Source: Paenibacillus kobensis NBRC 15729
GTDB lineage: Bacteria > Bacillota > Bacilli > Paenibacillales > Paenibacillaceae
Length of the DNA: 64,000 nucleotides
Assembly: GCF_004000825.1 (NCBI RefSeq)
Contig: NZ_BILZ01000022.1
Coordinates: forward strand, 23,783 to 87,782
Direction: 5' to 3'
Shown: positions 34,840 to 43,690 of the stretch, piece by piece
How positions within the stretch are numbered: position 1 is the first letter of the stretch
How the letters are laid out: each line of letters begins with the position of its first letter
The notes under the pieces: generated by a model
What the model was told of the DNA's origin: nothing
Database searches by the model: none
The model's input: the letters and a program-made list of their open reading frames with translations, nothing else
Program-made: the position numbers and the translations under genes

Positions 34840-37371
34840 ATGGGCTCTTCGGACCATAAGAAGCATAGCTGCAGGTCTAAGCACAAGAAGAAGAAACTGT
34901 GCCGCAAGTTCTCCCGCCGCAAATGCTGCTGCAAACAGCCGATTCGCGCGAGAACGTGCATTGAAATACCAATCAGGCCAGGACAGATTGTCAGACTGAT
35001 CCGGCTTTTGAAATTAGAGAATGCTCTTATTACACGTGTGTTGTTGGAAGATAACAAGTCAGAGGCCGATCGGCTTCGCATTGCATTGGTCCGGTTGAAC
35101 CGGCTGCTGAGGAAGCTGTGTCCGAATGCATCAGAAGAGGGCATCCGATTGGCGGTGCAGTTCCTCTTGGTCAGACAGTTTATGGAACCGCAAATTATTA
35201 ATACGGCCATAGCCATTACACTCAAACTTTATTTCATACATGTGCAGTCCGTCGCCGTCCGGCTGGAGATCGGGCAGACCATATTGAATCAAATACTCGT
35301 CATCATTCAAGATATCGATAACACGTTGAATCTGATCATTACTCAAGGTATGGCCGGTCCGCAAGGACCGCCAGGACCGCAAGGCCCTCCGGGACCGCAG
35401 GGACCGCCGGTCGTCGTCGGGTGCAACGCGGTGGCGCTTGGGCCGTGTTCGTTCGCAGAAGGCCGGGACACGCTGACGACGGCTATTGCAGCGGCTTCGC
35501 ACGCCGAAGGCGAAGCGACCGTCGCCAACGGGCATGGCGCCCATTCCGAAGGCGGCATGACGCAGGCGAACGCGGAGTTCGCGCATGCGGAGGGCAACGC
35601 GACGATGGCGAACGGCGCGAACAGTCACGCCGAGGGCGACGGGACGGTCGCGCAAGGGGTATCGTCGCATGCGGAAGGCACTTCGACGAATGCGAACGGG
35701 TTGAGCTCGCACGCCGAAGGCAACGGGACGAACGCGAACGGCGAGAACTCGCATGCAGAAGGCTCGGGCACGACGGCCGGAGGCAATGACTCGCATGCGG
35801 AGGGCGCGGGTACGACGGCAAGCGGCGACAACTCGCACGCGGAAGGCGCCGGCACGACGGCGGGCGGTTCGGCATCGCATGCGGAGGGCGCCGGCACGAA
35901 CGCAAGCGGAAGCAATGCGCATGCCGAGGGCGGCGGCACGACGGCAAGCGCCGACAATGCGCATGCGGAAGGCGGCAATACGACGGCGAGCGGCAATAAT
36001 TCGCATGCCGAGGGGGCCAGCACGACGGCAAGCGGTTCGTCTTCGCACGCGGAGGGCTTTAATACGCGGGCCACTCTTGACAATGCGCATGCCGAGGGCG
36101 CTTTCACGCAGGCGAACGGCTCGTCTTCGCACGCGGAAGGCGGCGGCACGACCGCGGGCGGTACGAATGCGCATGCGGAGGGGGGAGGAACGGTCGCAAG
36201 CGGCGATCAAGCGCATGCGGAGGGTTTCAATACGCAGGCGACGGGCAACGATTCGCATGCCGAAGGCTCCTTCACGCAGGCGACCAACGATTCGGCTCAC
36301 GCGGAGGGCCAAGGGACGGTGGCGAGCGGACCGAGCGCGCATGCCGAAGGGCAAGGTGCGCAGGCGCTCGGCAGAGGCTCGCACGGCGAGGGGTTGAACA
36401 GCCAAGCGGTTGCCGACTTCTCCCATGCGGAAGGTGAGGGAACGTTCGCGCGCGGATTCCGTTCCCACTCCGAAGGATTAGGAACGCAGGCGAACGGCGA
36501 CCAGGCGCATGCGGAAGGGACCGGGTCGATTGCCTCGGCTTCGAACTCTCACGCTCAAGGCTTCAATACGCAAGCGACGAATACGGAATCGACTGCATTC
36601 GGCGCTTTCTCGATAGCCTCTGGCGTACGTTCGTTTGCCACCGGCAACGGCACGACGGCGAGCGGGGAGAATGCCGTCACATTCGGCAATGCCACCGTGG
36701 CTGACGCGGCTAACTCGTTCGCCGGCGGCAACAACACGAATACGGGCGGATTGACGGGCGCCTATATTATGGGCGAGAACGGCACCGCACGGTTCGCGAA
36801 TTCGTTCCATGTTGCTAACGGAGCGGCTGTCGGTCCAACGCTCAACTCCGTCATTCTGGACGGACCAGGGGGTAATCTGTTCCTTGATGGTGCTGTAATT
36901 GCTCCGGCGGCGGCCGATTATGCGGAAATGTTCGAGACGGCGGATGGTTCTCCGATTGAAGCCGGGTATTTCGTGACGCTGGAAGGCGAGCGCATTCGCC
37001 GCGCGAACTCGAATGACGCTTATGTGCTCGGCATCACAAGCGCGACGCCGGCGGTGGTCGGCGATGCCTGCGATCTCCGGTGGCACAATTTGTTTCTGAC
37101 CGACGAGTTCGGAAGGGTGCTGAAGGATCAGAACGGCGAGCGGATTCTGAATCCGGAATACGATCCGGACAGAGAGTACGTTCCGCGGCGGGAGCGTCCG
37201 GAATGGGTGGCGGTCGGTCTGCTCGGCAAGCTCATCGTGCATGATGACGGCACATGCGAAGCGAACGGATTCTGCCAGCCGGACGACGAAGGCCGGGCGA
37301 CGGCGGCAGCTTCCGGTTACCGCGTCATGAAGCGTATTAACGAATCGCTCGTAAGGATATTGCTGAAGTAA
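34840..37371 (+). CDS. Collagen-like / HAEG-repeat surface protein with Peptidase_G2-type C-terminus
   Basis: 843 residues, no signal peptide. Residues 1-40 are very basic and Cys-rich (HKKHSCRSKHKKKKLCRK, RRKCCCK). Residues 45-165 are Leu/Ile-rich helical, a likely trimerising coiled coil. A collagen-like stretch of six Gly-Pro-X triplets follows (GPQGPPGPQGPPGPQGPP, ~168-187). Then come 26 repeats of 14 residues (SHAEGxGTTAxGxN, 220-583) and four degenerate ones, as in YadA-type trimeric heads. The end (ADYAEMFETADGSPIEAGY, EGERIRRANS, VLGITSATPAVVGD) matches the Peptidase_G2 intramolecular chaperone domain, which cuts itself off phage and surface fibres. Probably a spore or cell surface fibre. 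Confidence 0.85.
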   Translation: MGSSDHKKHSCRSKHKKKKLCRKFSRRKCCCKQPIRARTCIEIPIRPGQIVRLIRLLKLENALITRVLLEDNKSEADRLRIALVRLNRLLRKLCPNASEEGIRLAVQFLLVRQFMEPQIINTAIAITLKLYFIHVQSVAVRLEIGQTILNQILVIIQDIDNTLNLIITQGMAGPQGPPGPQGPPGPQGPPVVVGCNAVALGPCSFAEGRDTLTTAIAAASHAEGEATVANGHGAHSEGGMTQANAEFAHAEGNATMANGANSHAEGDGTVAQGVSSHAEGTSTNANGLSSHAEGNGTNANGENSHAEGSGTTAGGNDSHAEGAGTTASGDNSHAEGAGTTAGGSASHAEGAGTNASGSNAHAEGGGTTASADNAHAEGGNTTASGNNSHAEGASTTASGSSSHAEGFNTRATLDNAHAEGAFTQANGSSSHAEGGGTTAGGTNAHAEGGGTVASGDQAHAEGFNTQATGNDSHAEGSFTQATNDSAHAEGQGTVASGPSAHAEGQGAQALGRGSHGEGLNSQAVADFSHAEGEGTFARGFRSHSEGLGTQANGDQAHAEGTGSIASASNSHAQGFNTQATNTESTAFGAFSIASGVRSFATGNGTTASGENAVTFGNATVADAANSFAGGNNTNTGGLTGAYIMGENGTARFANSFHVANGAAVGPTLNSVILDGPGGNLFLDGAVIAPAAADYAEMFETADGSPIEAGYFVTLEGERIRRANSNDAYVLGITSATPAVVGDACDLRWHNLFLTDEFGRVLKDQNGERILNPEYDPDREYVPRRERPEWVAVGLLGKLIVHDDGTCEANGFCQPDDEGRATAAASGYRVMKRINESLVRILLK
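35497..36756 (+). repeat. 42-bp in-frame repeat array (26 units plus 4 degenerate)
   Basis: From 35497 to 36588 the coding sequence is exactly 26 x 42 bases with no insertion or deletion, each unit encoding (S/A)HAEG followed by nine variable residues. Four looser units follow to 36756. Synonymous codons differ between units (GCATGCGGAGGGC versus CACGCCGAAGGC), so the array is old or under selection for the protein, not a fresh expansion. Confidence 0.92.
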
Positions 37372-37394
37372 GATATCGGCGTGATGCACCGGGC

Positions 37395-37420
37395 AGGGCA
37401 GCGGCATCTGACAGCTGCCC
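37395..37420 (+). terminator. Hairpin after the repeat protein gene
   Basis: AGGGCAGC-N10-GCTGCCCT, perfect 8-base stem, followed by a T-rich stretch (ATCTGTTTGTT) but no clean T run. Possible weak terminator. Confidence 0.5.
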
Positions 37421-37528
37421 TATCTGTTTGTTCAAGCGTTCAAGCAACGAGTACGCGCCAGCCCGCGATTTTTCTTTTGCACCCGAGCAGCATTGCGTTA
37501 TACTAACCGGAAGAAAGGGGAGGACGTG

Positions 37529-39046
37529 ATGTCGATCCGAATCCGGCTGCTGCTCTCGTTCACGGCATTGCTGGCTGTTGCCGTCGTGTTGTTCGTCCTG
37601 ACGGCATTTCTAAGCTCGGTTGCCATTACGGGCGACGTTCGAAGCATGAGCAGCTTTTACCATATTCATTACTCGCTTCATCCGTTGACGGATGAAGAAG
37701 AATCGATATTTCTTGATCTCAAATATTTGGCCAAGCAGGATCCGGCGCAGTTAAACGATCCGGCACTGCTGGCCTCCTATGATCTGAAGCTCAAAATGGT
37801 ACAAGCCGGCCTGTTCGTCCGGCGGGACGATACAATGACGTATGCATCGCCGTCGCTGGCGGAGCCGGAGATGGGAAGCGCGCTTCCTCCATACGATGCC
37901 GCGAATAATGCGATCCGCAGTACGCTAAACGTTGGAAGCCGGTTTTTCTCTTATGCGAAATTCGACTTTCCGTTTCCGGACGGGCAGCAAGGCAGCCTGT
38001 ATGTCATGCGCGAGCGGAGCCCTTGGGCGGAAGTCGTCCAGAAGCTGCTGCCGATTCTTATTCTCGTGCTGCTGGCGGTTATGCTGTTGACGGGGCTGCT
38101 GCTGTACCGCTATGTCACGCGCTCGATCGTTCGTCCGCTCGATACGCTCCGGCGTTCGGCTGAGCAAATCAAGGAAGGGGATCTGCAGTTCGAGCTCATT
38201 CCGCAGGCGCGGGACGAGATCGGACAGCTGAGTATGACGTTCGAGGAGATGAGGCGCAGACTGAATGAATCGATCCAGCTTCAGCTTCAATACGAGGACA
38301 ACCGGAAGCAGCTGATCTCGAACATTTCGCACGACTTGAAGACGCCGATCGCCACGATCAAGGGCTACACGGAAGGCATTCGGGACGGCTTGGCGAACAC
38401 GCCGGATAAGCTGGACAAGTATGTAGGAATCATTCACGACAAAATAACGGATATGGGACGGCTCGTCGATGAGCTTCTGCTCTATTCGAAGCTGGACTTG
38501 AAGCGGGAGCCGTATTCCTTCGAGCGGATCGATCTTGTTTTGTTCGCAAGGGATGCGGGGGAAGAGACCGGGTTCGAGCTGGGCGAACAGGGCATTGAGG
38601 TGAAGCTTGAGCTCGAAGCGAACATCTCGCAGCACGGAGCGGTGATCTTGGCGGACCGGGCCAAAATGAAGCGAGTCATCGGCAATTTGGTCCAGAACAG
38701 CGCGAAGTTTATGGATAAGGACGAGAAGCGGATTACGCTGCGGGTTGGGATAGACGATGCTGCTGCTGATACAGCTATTCTCGAGATCGAGGACAACGGG
38801 ACCGGCATCCGGACCGAAGCGCTGCCGCATGTGTTCGAGCGGTTCTACCGGGGAGACCATGCGCGCAATACGCAAGCAGGCGGCAGCGGGCTGGGGCTGG
38901 CGATCGCCAAGCAAATTGTGGAGGGCCACGGCGGTACGATAACGGCGGCGAGCGAGGCCGGTGCCGGAACGACGATTCGAATTCGGCTGCCGCTTTACAG
39001 AAGTGAGAATGAAGGACAGGACAACAAAGCGGGGGACGAAGCATGA
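37529..39046 (+). CDS. Sensor histidine kinase
   Basis: Start ATG 37529 (MSIRIRLLLSF), 5-6 bases after AAAGGGGAGG; an upstream in-frame TTG is not needed. 505 residues. First membrane helix at about 5-33, an extracytoplasmic sensor region to ~170, second helix ILILVLLAVMLLTGLLLY, then a HAMP domain. The H box is SNISHDLKTPIATIKGY, the N box NLVQNSAKFM, and G boxes EIEDNGTGI and GGSGLGLAIAK. OmpR-type partner kinase; its stop overlaps the regulator start by 4 bases. Signal unknown. Confidence 0.95.
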   Translation: MSIRIRLLLSFTALLAVAVVLFVLTAFLSSVAITGDVRSMSSFYHIHYSLHPLTDEEESIFLDLKYLAKQDPAQLNDPALLASYDLKLKMVQAGLFVRRDDTMTYASPSLAEPEMGSALPPYDAANNAIRSTLNVGSRFFSYAKFDFPFPDGQQGSLYVMRERSPWAEVVQKLLPILILVLLAVMLLTGLLLYRYVTRSIVRPLDTLRRSAEQIKEGDLQFELIPQARDEIGQLSMTFEEMRRRLNESIQLQLQYEDNRKQLISNISHDLKTPIATIKGYTEGIRDGLANTPDKLDKYVGIIHDKITDMGRLVDELLLYSKLDLKREPYSFERIDLVLFARDAGEETGFELGEQGIEVKLELEANISQHGAVILADRAKMKRVIGNLVQNSAKFMDKDEKRITLRVGIDDAAADTAILEIEDNGTGIRTEALPHVFERFYRGDHARNTQAGGSGLGLAIAKQIVEGHGGTITAASEAGAGTTIRIRLPLYRSENEGQDNKAGDEA

Positions 39047-39735
39047 AACGGATTTTAATTATCGAGGACGAGAAGCCGATCGCGGAGCTGGAGCGGGACT
39101 ATTTCGAACTGCACGGGTTTGCGGCCGATCTTGTGCATGACGGGGCGGAAGGGCTGCAGCAAGCGTTGTCCGGCGGATATGACTTGATTCTGCTCGACTT
39201 GAACTTGCCGGGCTTCGACGGCTTGGACGTATGCCGCGCCATTCGGGACAAGCTGGACGTCCCGATTCTGATCGTATCCGCTCGGGATGAAGAGATTGAT
39301 AAAATACGAGGCTTCGGCCTCGGCGCCGACGATTATATTACGAAGCCGTTCAGCCCAAGCGAGCTGATTGCCCGGGCGAAAGCGCATCTTGGCCGTTACG
39401 AGCGGTTCACGAGCCGCGCCGTCCAGACGGGGCAGGATCAGATTAAAGTTCGCGAGCTCGTCATCGATCGAACGTCGCGGCGCGTCTATGTGCGGGGCGA
39501 AGAGGTGCTGCTGCCGGCACGGGAATTCGATGTGCTTGCTTTTATGGCGGCCCATCCGAACCGGGTGTTCAGCAAGGAAGAGCTGTTCGAGCGGCTGTGG
39601 GGTCTCGACTCGGCGGGCGATATCGCAACGGTGGCCGTCCATATCCGCAGGGTGCGGGAGAAGATCGAGGCCGTCCCGTCCAATCCGCAGTTTATCGAGA
39701 CGGTATGGGGCGCGGGTTACCGGTTTACGGTATAA
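39043..39735 (+). CDS. OmpR/PhoB-family response regulator
   Basis: 230 residues. Receiver domain with acidic pair IIEDEKP, phospho-Asp in LILLDLNLPGFDG (~Asp52) and Lys in ITKPFSP. The C-terminal winged helix includes LPAREFDVLAFMAAHPNRVF and VHIRRVREKIE, ending VWGAGYRF. Translationally coupled to the kinase (ATGA). Targets are not evident; the SLH protein gene follows about 180 bases later. Confidence 0.95.
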   Translation: MKRILIIEDEKPIAELERDYFELHGFAADLVHDGAEGLQQALSGGYDLILLDLNLPGFDGLDVCRAIRDKLDVPILIVSARDEEIDKIRGFGLGADDYITKPFSPSELIARAKAHLGRYERFTSRAVQTGQDQIKVRELVIDRTSRRVYVRGEEVLLPAREFDVLAFMAAHPNRVFSKEELFERLWGLDSAGDIATVAVHIRRVREKIEAVPSNPQFIETVWGAGYRFTV

Positions 39736-39916
39736 GCTTCAGCCGGTCGTCCAGACCGCATTCGATGATTTTTTTTTCGAAAATGTTGCCCTCTTGTTTA
39801 TAAAAAGTTAATCGGGCGTTTCATCCTTGTTCAATCCTCGCCGTTATGATGGATTCAAGCAAGCGAATCTTAAGCGCAATGCGCTAATCATAAGCGACTG
39901 GGAGGAATGGAACGTG

Positions 39917-41440
39917 ATGATGAAAGGAATGAAGGAACCGCGCAAACTGGCGGTATGGATGCTCGCAGCCGCAATCGGCGCGGCAGCGGTTGTACCAGGT
40001 TACGCTTCGGCCGCACAGGCAGCGGCACCAACGAAGCAAGCATCTGCGGAAGCGATGGATACAGCGGTGCGCGAGGCGATGAAGCAACTGGCCGATCAGG
40101 GAGTTCTAAGCGGATATGAGAACGGCTCGCTCCGTCCGAACCAGCCGGTGACGCGGGCGGAAGCAGCGAAGCTTCTCGTGTTGGCGCTCGGACTGAAGCC
40201 TGCGGGCCAAGCGGGCAGCACAGCGGGGCTTGACGCCGCCGAGCACAATGGCAAATGGTATGTGCCGTATGTGAACACGGCGCTGTCGAACGGGTTGTTC
40301 GAGATAAAAGACGGCAAATTCCGACCGAATGAGCCGGTGACCGAAGGCGAACTGGCCGCGATGGCCGCGAAGGCGCTGCAGCGGGACAACTTGTCGCTGA
40401 GCACTTGGCTGTCCAGCGTAGCGGACGGCAAGGCGAATGCGACACGCGGCGAGACATCCCGTCTGCTGGTGAAGGCCGAGCAATCGGTGCGCTCCGCGAA
40501 CGCGAGCATCGTATCGGTCCGCGCAATTGACGGCATCGCGCTCGAAGTGACGATGACCGGACCGATGACGCAGAGCGATGAGACGATCGAGAAATCGGCC
40601 GAGACGTTCAAGTTCGACGGCGGCCTGACAATCGTCAACCAGCCGCGGCTGAAGACGGGCTCCGTCAACCAGTACATCGTGCCGGTGACTAAGATGGAAG
40701 AGGGCCGTGCGTACAAGCTGACGTACAAAGGCGAGCAAGTCGTCACCTTCACAGGCACCGGCGAGCTGATCCGGTTCAACGACGCGCGTCAAGTTACGAA
40801 CGATACGTTCGAAGTGGAAGCGCTGCTGGCTGACGGTGTTGTCGATTATGGATATGTCATTTCTGCTTATGCAGGGGGCCGCGGCAAGGATGCCATTGTA
40901 TTGGAGGAAGGCAACCGCCATAACGGACAGCCGCTGCAAATCATTTCTTCGCTGCGCAACCGGACAGCTGTGCTGACGCCAGAGGGCGGCGAGCCGATCC
41001 GGGTAAGCTATGTGGGTTACACGCAATCAACGGACGGCAAGCAGGAGCCGAAGTTCCGGTTACCGGCAGGCACGGTGCTGCAGCAGGGCGTCCGTTATAC
41101 GGTGTCGGCGGATTGGTTCACGGTTAAGCAGCCTTCGTTCGTTGCTTCGCAGATTGCTCCGCTGACGATCGCATCTGCGAAGCAGACGGACGCGAAGACG
41201 CTGACCGTAACGCTGGCGCAGGATCCGGGGGACGAGCTGTTCGCGTTCCGCTCGGTGACGCTGGAGGGCAGCGACGGCTCGAAGCTGACGGCGCAGTACC
41301 GCGTGCAGACGCGCCAAGGCGCGACCGGCATTTTCGACCTGCAGAACGGGGTGGAGCTGAAGGACAGCGTCGCTTATTCGGTGAAGCCGGTTGGCGCATG
41401 GGCGGTAACGTCCGGCGAGGTGACACTGGCTTCGAAATAA
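39917..41440 (+). CDS. S-layer-homology domain secreted protein
   Basis: About 507 residues from ATG 39917 (GTG 39914 and ATG 39920 are neighbours; GGGAGG at 39900). Signal peptide VWMLAAAIGAAAVVPGYASAAQA. SLH domains at about 35-85 (QGVLSGYENGSLRPNQPVTRAEA) read in parts as LSGYENGSLRP and VTRAEAAKLLV, and 90-150 (GKFRPNEPVTEGEL); a third is degenerate. The rest is beta-rich and has no catalytic motif I know. Probably a wall-anchored structural or adhesin-like protein. Confidence 0.85.
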   Translation: MMKGMKEPRKLAVWMLAAAIGAAAVVPGYASAAQAAAPTKQASAEAMDTAVREAMKQLADQGVLSGYENGSLRPNQPVTRAEAAKLLVLALGLKPAGQAGSTAGLDAAEHNGKWYVPYVNTALSNGLFEIKDGKFRPNEPVTEGELAAMAAKALQRDNLSLSTWLSSVADGKANATRGETSRLLVKAEQSVRSANASIVSVRAIDGIALEVTMTGPMTQSDETIEKSAETFKFDGGLTIVNQPRLKTGSVNQYIVPVTKMEEGRAYKLTYKGEQVVTFTGTGELIRFNDARQVTNDTFEVEALLADGVVDYGYVISAYAGGRGKDAIVLEEGNRHNGQPLQIISSLRNRTAVLTPEGGEPIRVSYVGYTQSTDGKQEPKFRLPAGTVLQQGVRYTVSADWFTVKQPSFVASQIAPLTIASAKQTDAKTLTVTLAQDPGDELFAFRSVTLEGSDGSKLTAQYRVQTRQGATGIFDLQNGVELKDSVAYSVKPVGAWAVTSGEVTLASK

Positions 41441-41512
41441 GGAAGATACGCCGCCGGATACAACCGGTACGCAGCATTAGGTGCGACGTATGACGAGGCG
41501 GCGGTAACGAGC

Positions 41513-41545
41513 AAGAGGCCTGGCAGATATGCCGGGCCTCTTTTT
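41513..41545 (+). terminator. Terminator of the SLH protein gene
   Basis: AGAGGCC-TGGC-AGATAT-GCCG-GGCCTCTTTTT hairpin with T run. Confidence 0.85.
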
Positions 41546-41727
41546 ATTGCTCCGCGTGGCGCCTCCCGGCGTCGTTGCGCGGTCATGAGTCGGCTGTCAA
41601 TCCGAGCGGGCGTTGTGTGCTTAGGCTGCCATTCCGTGCTGCAATCGAGCTGTGCCGGCTAGCGCAGCGGAGTTCCGAGTCAAACGAACGCCAGCCAGTT
41701 CCGGACGCCGAGCAGGCGGACCCGCGT

Positions 41728-42327
41728 CTAGCGAGTCCGCTTGCGAGGGCGGCGGCGCTGGCTGTTTCCTTTGGCGGCAGCACCTGGACCAGGACCTGAA
41801 CCTGTACCGGTGCCGGTGCCGGGGCGGGCTTTCGATTTGCGCCGCTTGCGGCGGCGGGGACGGATGACCGTATCGGCATCATCGCCATCGGATGCATTGC
41901 TGTTTTTGTTTTCTTTTTTGAACGAACCCATCAGTACTTTAATGAGCGGAGCCATCTGCTGGACGTTCGAGACGATTTTCTGCACCTTCGTTACGTTGCT
42001 TAGAATGCCGTCGATGCCGCCAAGCCGGTCGACCATCCCTTTGAGATCGGCAAGCTTCTCGAGCGAGAAGCCGCTGCTCTTTTCCTTCGGCGGATCTACA
42101 ACCTCGGCGACGGCGGTTGAAGCCGGGAGGGCAAGCGACGTCTCCGTCACATTCGGCGAACCTGCGCCGGTCGTTTTATGGCCGGGTGCCGGGCCGCCTG
42201 GCGCGCCCCCGCCTTGAAAGCCGCCCGCGAAGCCGAACGGATCGGTTATGCCGGGAAAAGGTTGATTTTGCTGCCGGACGTAAGGGTGTTGCGGATAGCC
42301 GTTATTCGGGCCATTGCGCATGTTCAC
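41728..42327 (-). CDS. YqfQ/VrrA-like low-complexity protein
   Basis: 199 residues. N-terminus rich in Asn, Pro and Gly (NNGYPQHPYVRQQNQPFPG, GGFQGGGAPGG). The central helix region LADLKGMVDRLGGIDGILSNV then QQMAPLIKVLMGSF (here cited in parts) resembles the YqfQ/VrrA family, linked in bacilli to the spore coat. Unusual C-terminus: a very basic block RRRKRRKSKARPGTGTGTG and a final RRRPRKRTR. GTG start at 42327. Function unknown; family call moderate. Confidence 0.6.
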   Translation of the reverse strand: MNMRNGPNNGYPQHPYVRQQNQPFPGITDPFGFAGGFQGGGAPGGPAPGHKTTGAGSPNVTETSLALPASTAVAEVVDPPKEKSSGFSLEKLADLKGMVDRLGGIDGILSNVTKVQKIVSNVQQMAPLIKVLMGSFKKENKNSNASDGDDADTVIRPRRRKRRKSKARPGTGTGTGSGPGPGAAAKGNSQRRRPRKRTR

Positions 42328-42497
42328 ACCAGATCACAACCTTTGTCGGTAGACTATTTCTCCTTCTAGTGTATGGGATAGGCAAACATACGGACTGGAC
42401 GAATGCCCGGTTTTGGAACGATTTTATCCAATAAAATGAGGCGATTGCCGTGTAAGGCAGCTCTCTTCCATCCGTTAAAGCGTGAATGCGGCAGTGC

Positions 42498-42526
42498 TTG
42501 ATTATACGTAACGAACGCTTTACAAT
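42498..42526 (+). promoter_or_regulatory. Sigma-A promoter of the yerC operon
   Basis: TTGATT, 17-base spacer, TACAAT, about 40 bases before the yerC start. Likely drives yerC, the chelatase gene and dgkB, which follow with 3-base gaps. Confidence 0.6.
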
Positions 42527-42565
42527 TGAGAAGATTAGTTCTCATACCTTATAGGGGTGACTTGA

Positions 42566-42856
42566 ATGCAGCTAAAGAAGCTGAACGATAAAGCGATCGA
42601 CCAACTGTTCGAAGCGGTGCTTACGCTGAAATCAGTGGAGGAATGCTATATATTTTTCGATGATCTGTGCACGGTGAACGAGATCCAATCGCTGTCGCAG
42701 CGCCTTGAAGTTGCGCGCATGCTCGGCAAGGGCTCGACGTACAACCAGATCGAAGCGGAGACGGGTGCGAGCACAGCGACGATTTCCCGGGTGAAGCGGT
42801 GCCTCAACTACGGCAACGACGGGTACAAAATGGCGCTGGAGCGTCTGGGACGATAG
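42566..42856 (+). CDS. yerC: YerC/TrpR-like DNA-binding protein
   Basis: 96 residues. TrpR-superfamily helix-turn-helix: FFDDLCTVNEIQSLSQRLEV with turn helix TYNQIEAETGASTATISRV (cited in parts), ending in CLNYGNDGYKMALERL, the YerC hallmark. Role in bacilli is not settled. GGGGTGA precedes the ATG. Start of a small operon with the chelatase and dgkB. Confidence 0.9.
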   Translation: MQLKKLNDKAIDQLFEAVLTLKSVEECYIFFDDLCTVNEIQSLSQRLEVARMLGKGSTYNQIEAETGASTATISRVKRCLNYGNDGYKMALERLGR

Positions 42857-42859
42857 ACG

Positions 42860-43687
42860 ATGGCTCGGGGCATACTTGTTATTTCACATGGCTCGCGGGA
42901 GAAGGAATGGGTTCGTCTCGTTGATGAGGCAGTAGCCGAGGCGTCCGCGTCCGCGGCACAACTGCTAGCTGAAGACGCTGGCGGCGCTTCAGAGGCGGGT
43001 CCGCGCAACGTGTTGTTCGAATCGTCGTATTTGGAGCTTGTAGACGGAAGACTTATTCAGGACGGTGTAGATCGGTTGGCCGCCGCAGGCGTCACCGATA
43101 TATTCGTCCTTCCGCTGTTTATATCGTCAGGCAGTACGCATGTCGACGACATTGCCCAGTCGTTCGGATTCGCACCGGTCAATGAACGCGTTGGCGAGAT
43201 GGACCCGTTCCGGGTGCCGCCGGGCATTCGGCTTACAATGGGCGAGCCGATTAATGACGATCCTGAAATTGCGGAGCGTCTGTGGCATAATATAGAGCAG
43301 TTGTCGTCTGAACCGGAACGCGAAGCGCTGCTCCTTATTGCTCACGGCAGTCAGGATGCTGGCTTCTATGAACGTTACCAGGACGGCATGCAGCGGTTAG
43401 CCGAGCGTGTGCGCGCACTCGGCGGCTTGGCCCGGGCGAGGGCGGCCATGCTGCTCCCGAACGAAGCCGGTCAGGTGCTCGCGCAGATGCGAAGCGAACG
43501 GCCGGAAGAAAGTGTTTTGGTTGCGCCTCTTTTTATCAGCAAAGGATATTTTACGAATCAGGTTATCCCGTCGAGGCTGGCGGGGCAAGACTATCGGTAT
43601 AACGGCCAAGCGCTTCTGCCCGATTCGGCAGTGGCGCGTTGGATGGTCCGGCAGTCGCTTGGCTGGCTGAACGGGTTGGAGGTGTAG
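42860..43687 (+). CDS. CbiX/SirB-type sirohydrochlorin chelatase
   Basis: 275 residues, two CbiX-like halves. Metal/porphyrin-binding His in VISHGSREKE (His10) and in IAHGSQDAGF (~His162). FVLPLFISSGSTHVDDI and VLVAPLFISKGYFTNQVIP mark the two cores. Inserts Fe2+ (SirB, siroheme) or Co2+ (CbiX, cobalamin); the sequence does not tell which. No other heme or cobalamin gene is nearby. Lies 3 bases after yerC and 3 before dgkB. Confidence 0.88.
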   Translation: MARGILVISHGSREKEWVRLVDEAVAEASASAAQLLAEDAGGASEAGPRNVLFESSYLELVDGRLIQDGVDRLAAAGVTDIFVLPLFISSGSTHVDDIAQSFGFAPVNERVGEMDPFRVPPGIRLTMGEPINDDPEIAERLWHNIEQLSSEPEREALLLIAHGSQDAGFYERYQDGMQRLAERVRALGGLARARAAMLLPNEAGQVLAQMRSERPEESVLVAPLFISKGYFTNQVIPSRLAGQDYRYNGQALLPDSAVARWMVRQSLGWLNGLEV

Positions 43688-43690
43688 GTT

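Noticed and set aside
35131..36468. Long Arg-rich frame antisense to the HAEG repeats
   Set aside because: Periodic shadow of the 42-bp repeat on the other strand.
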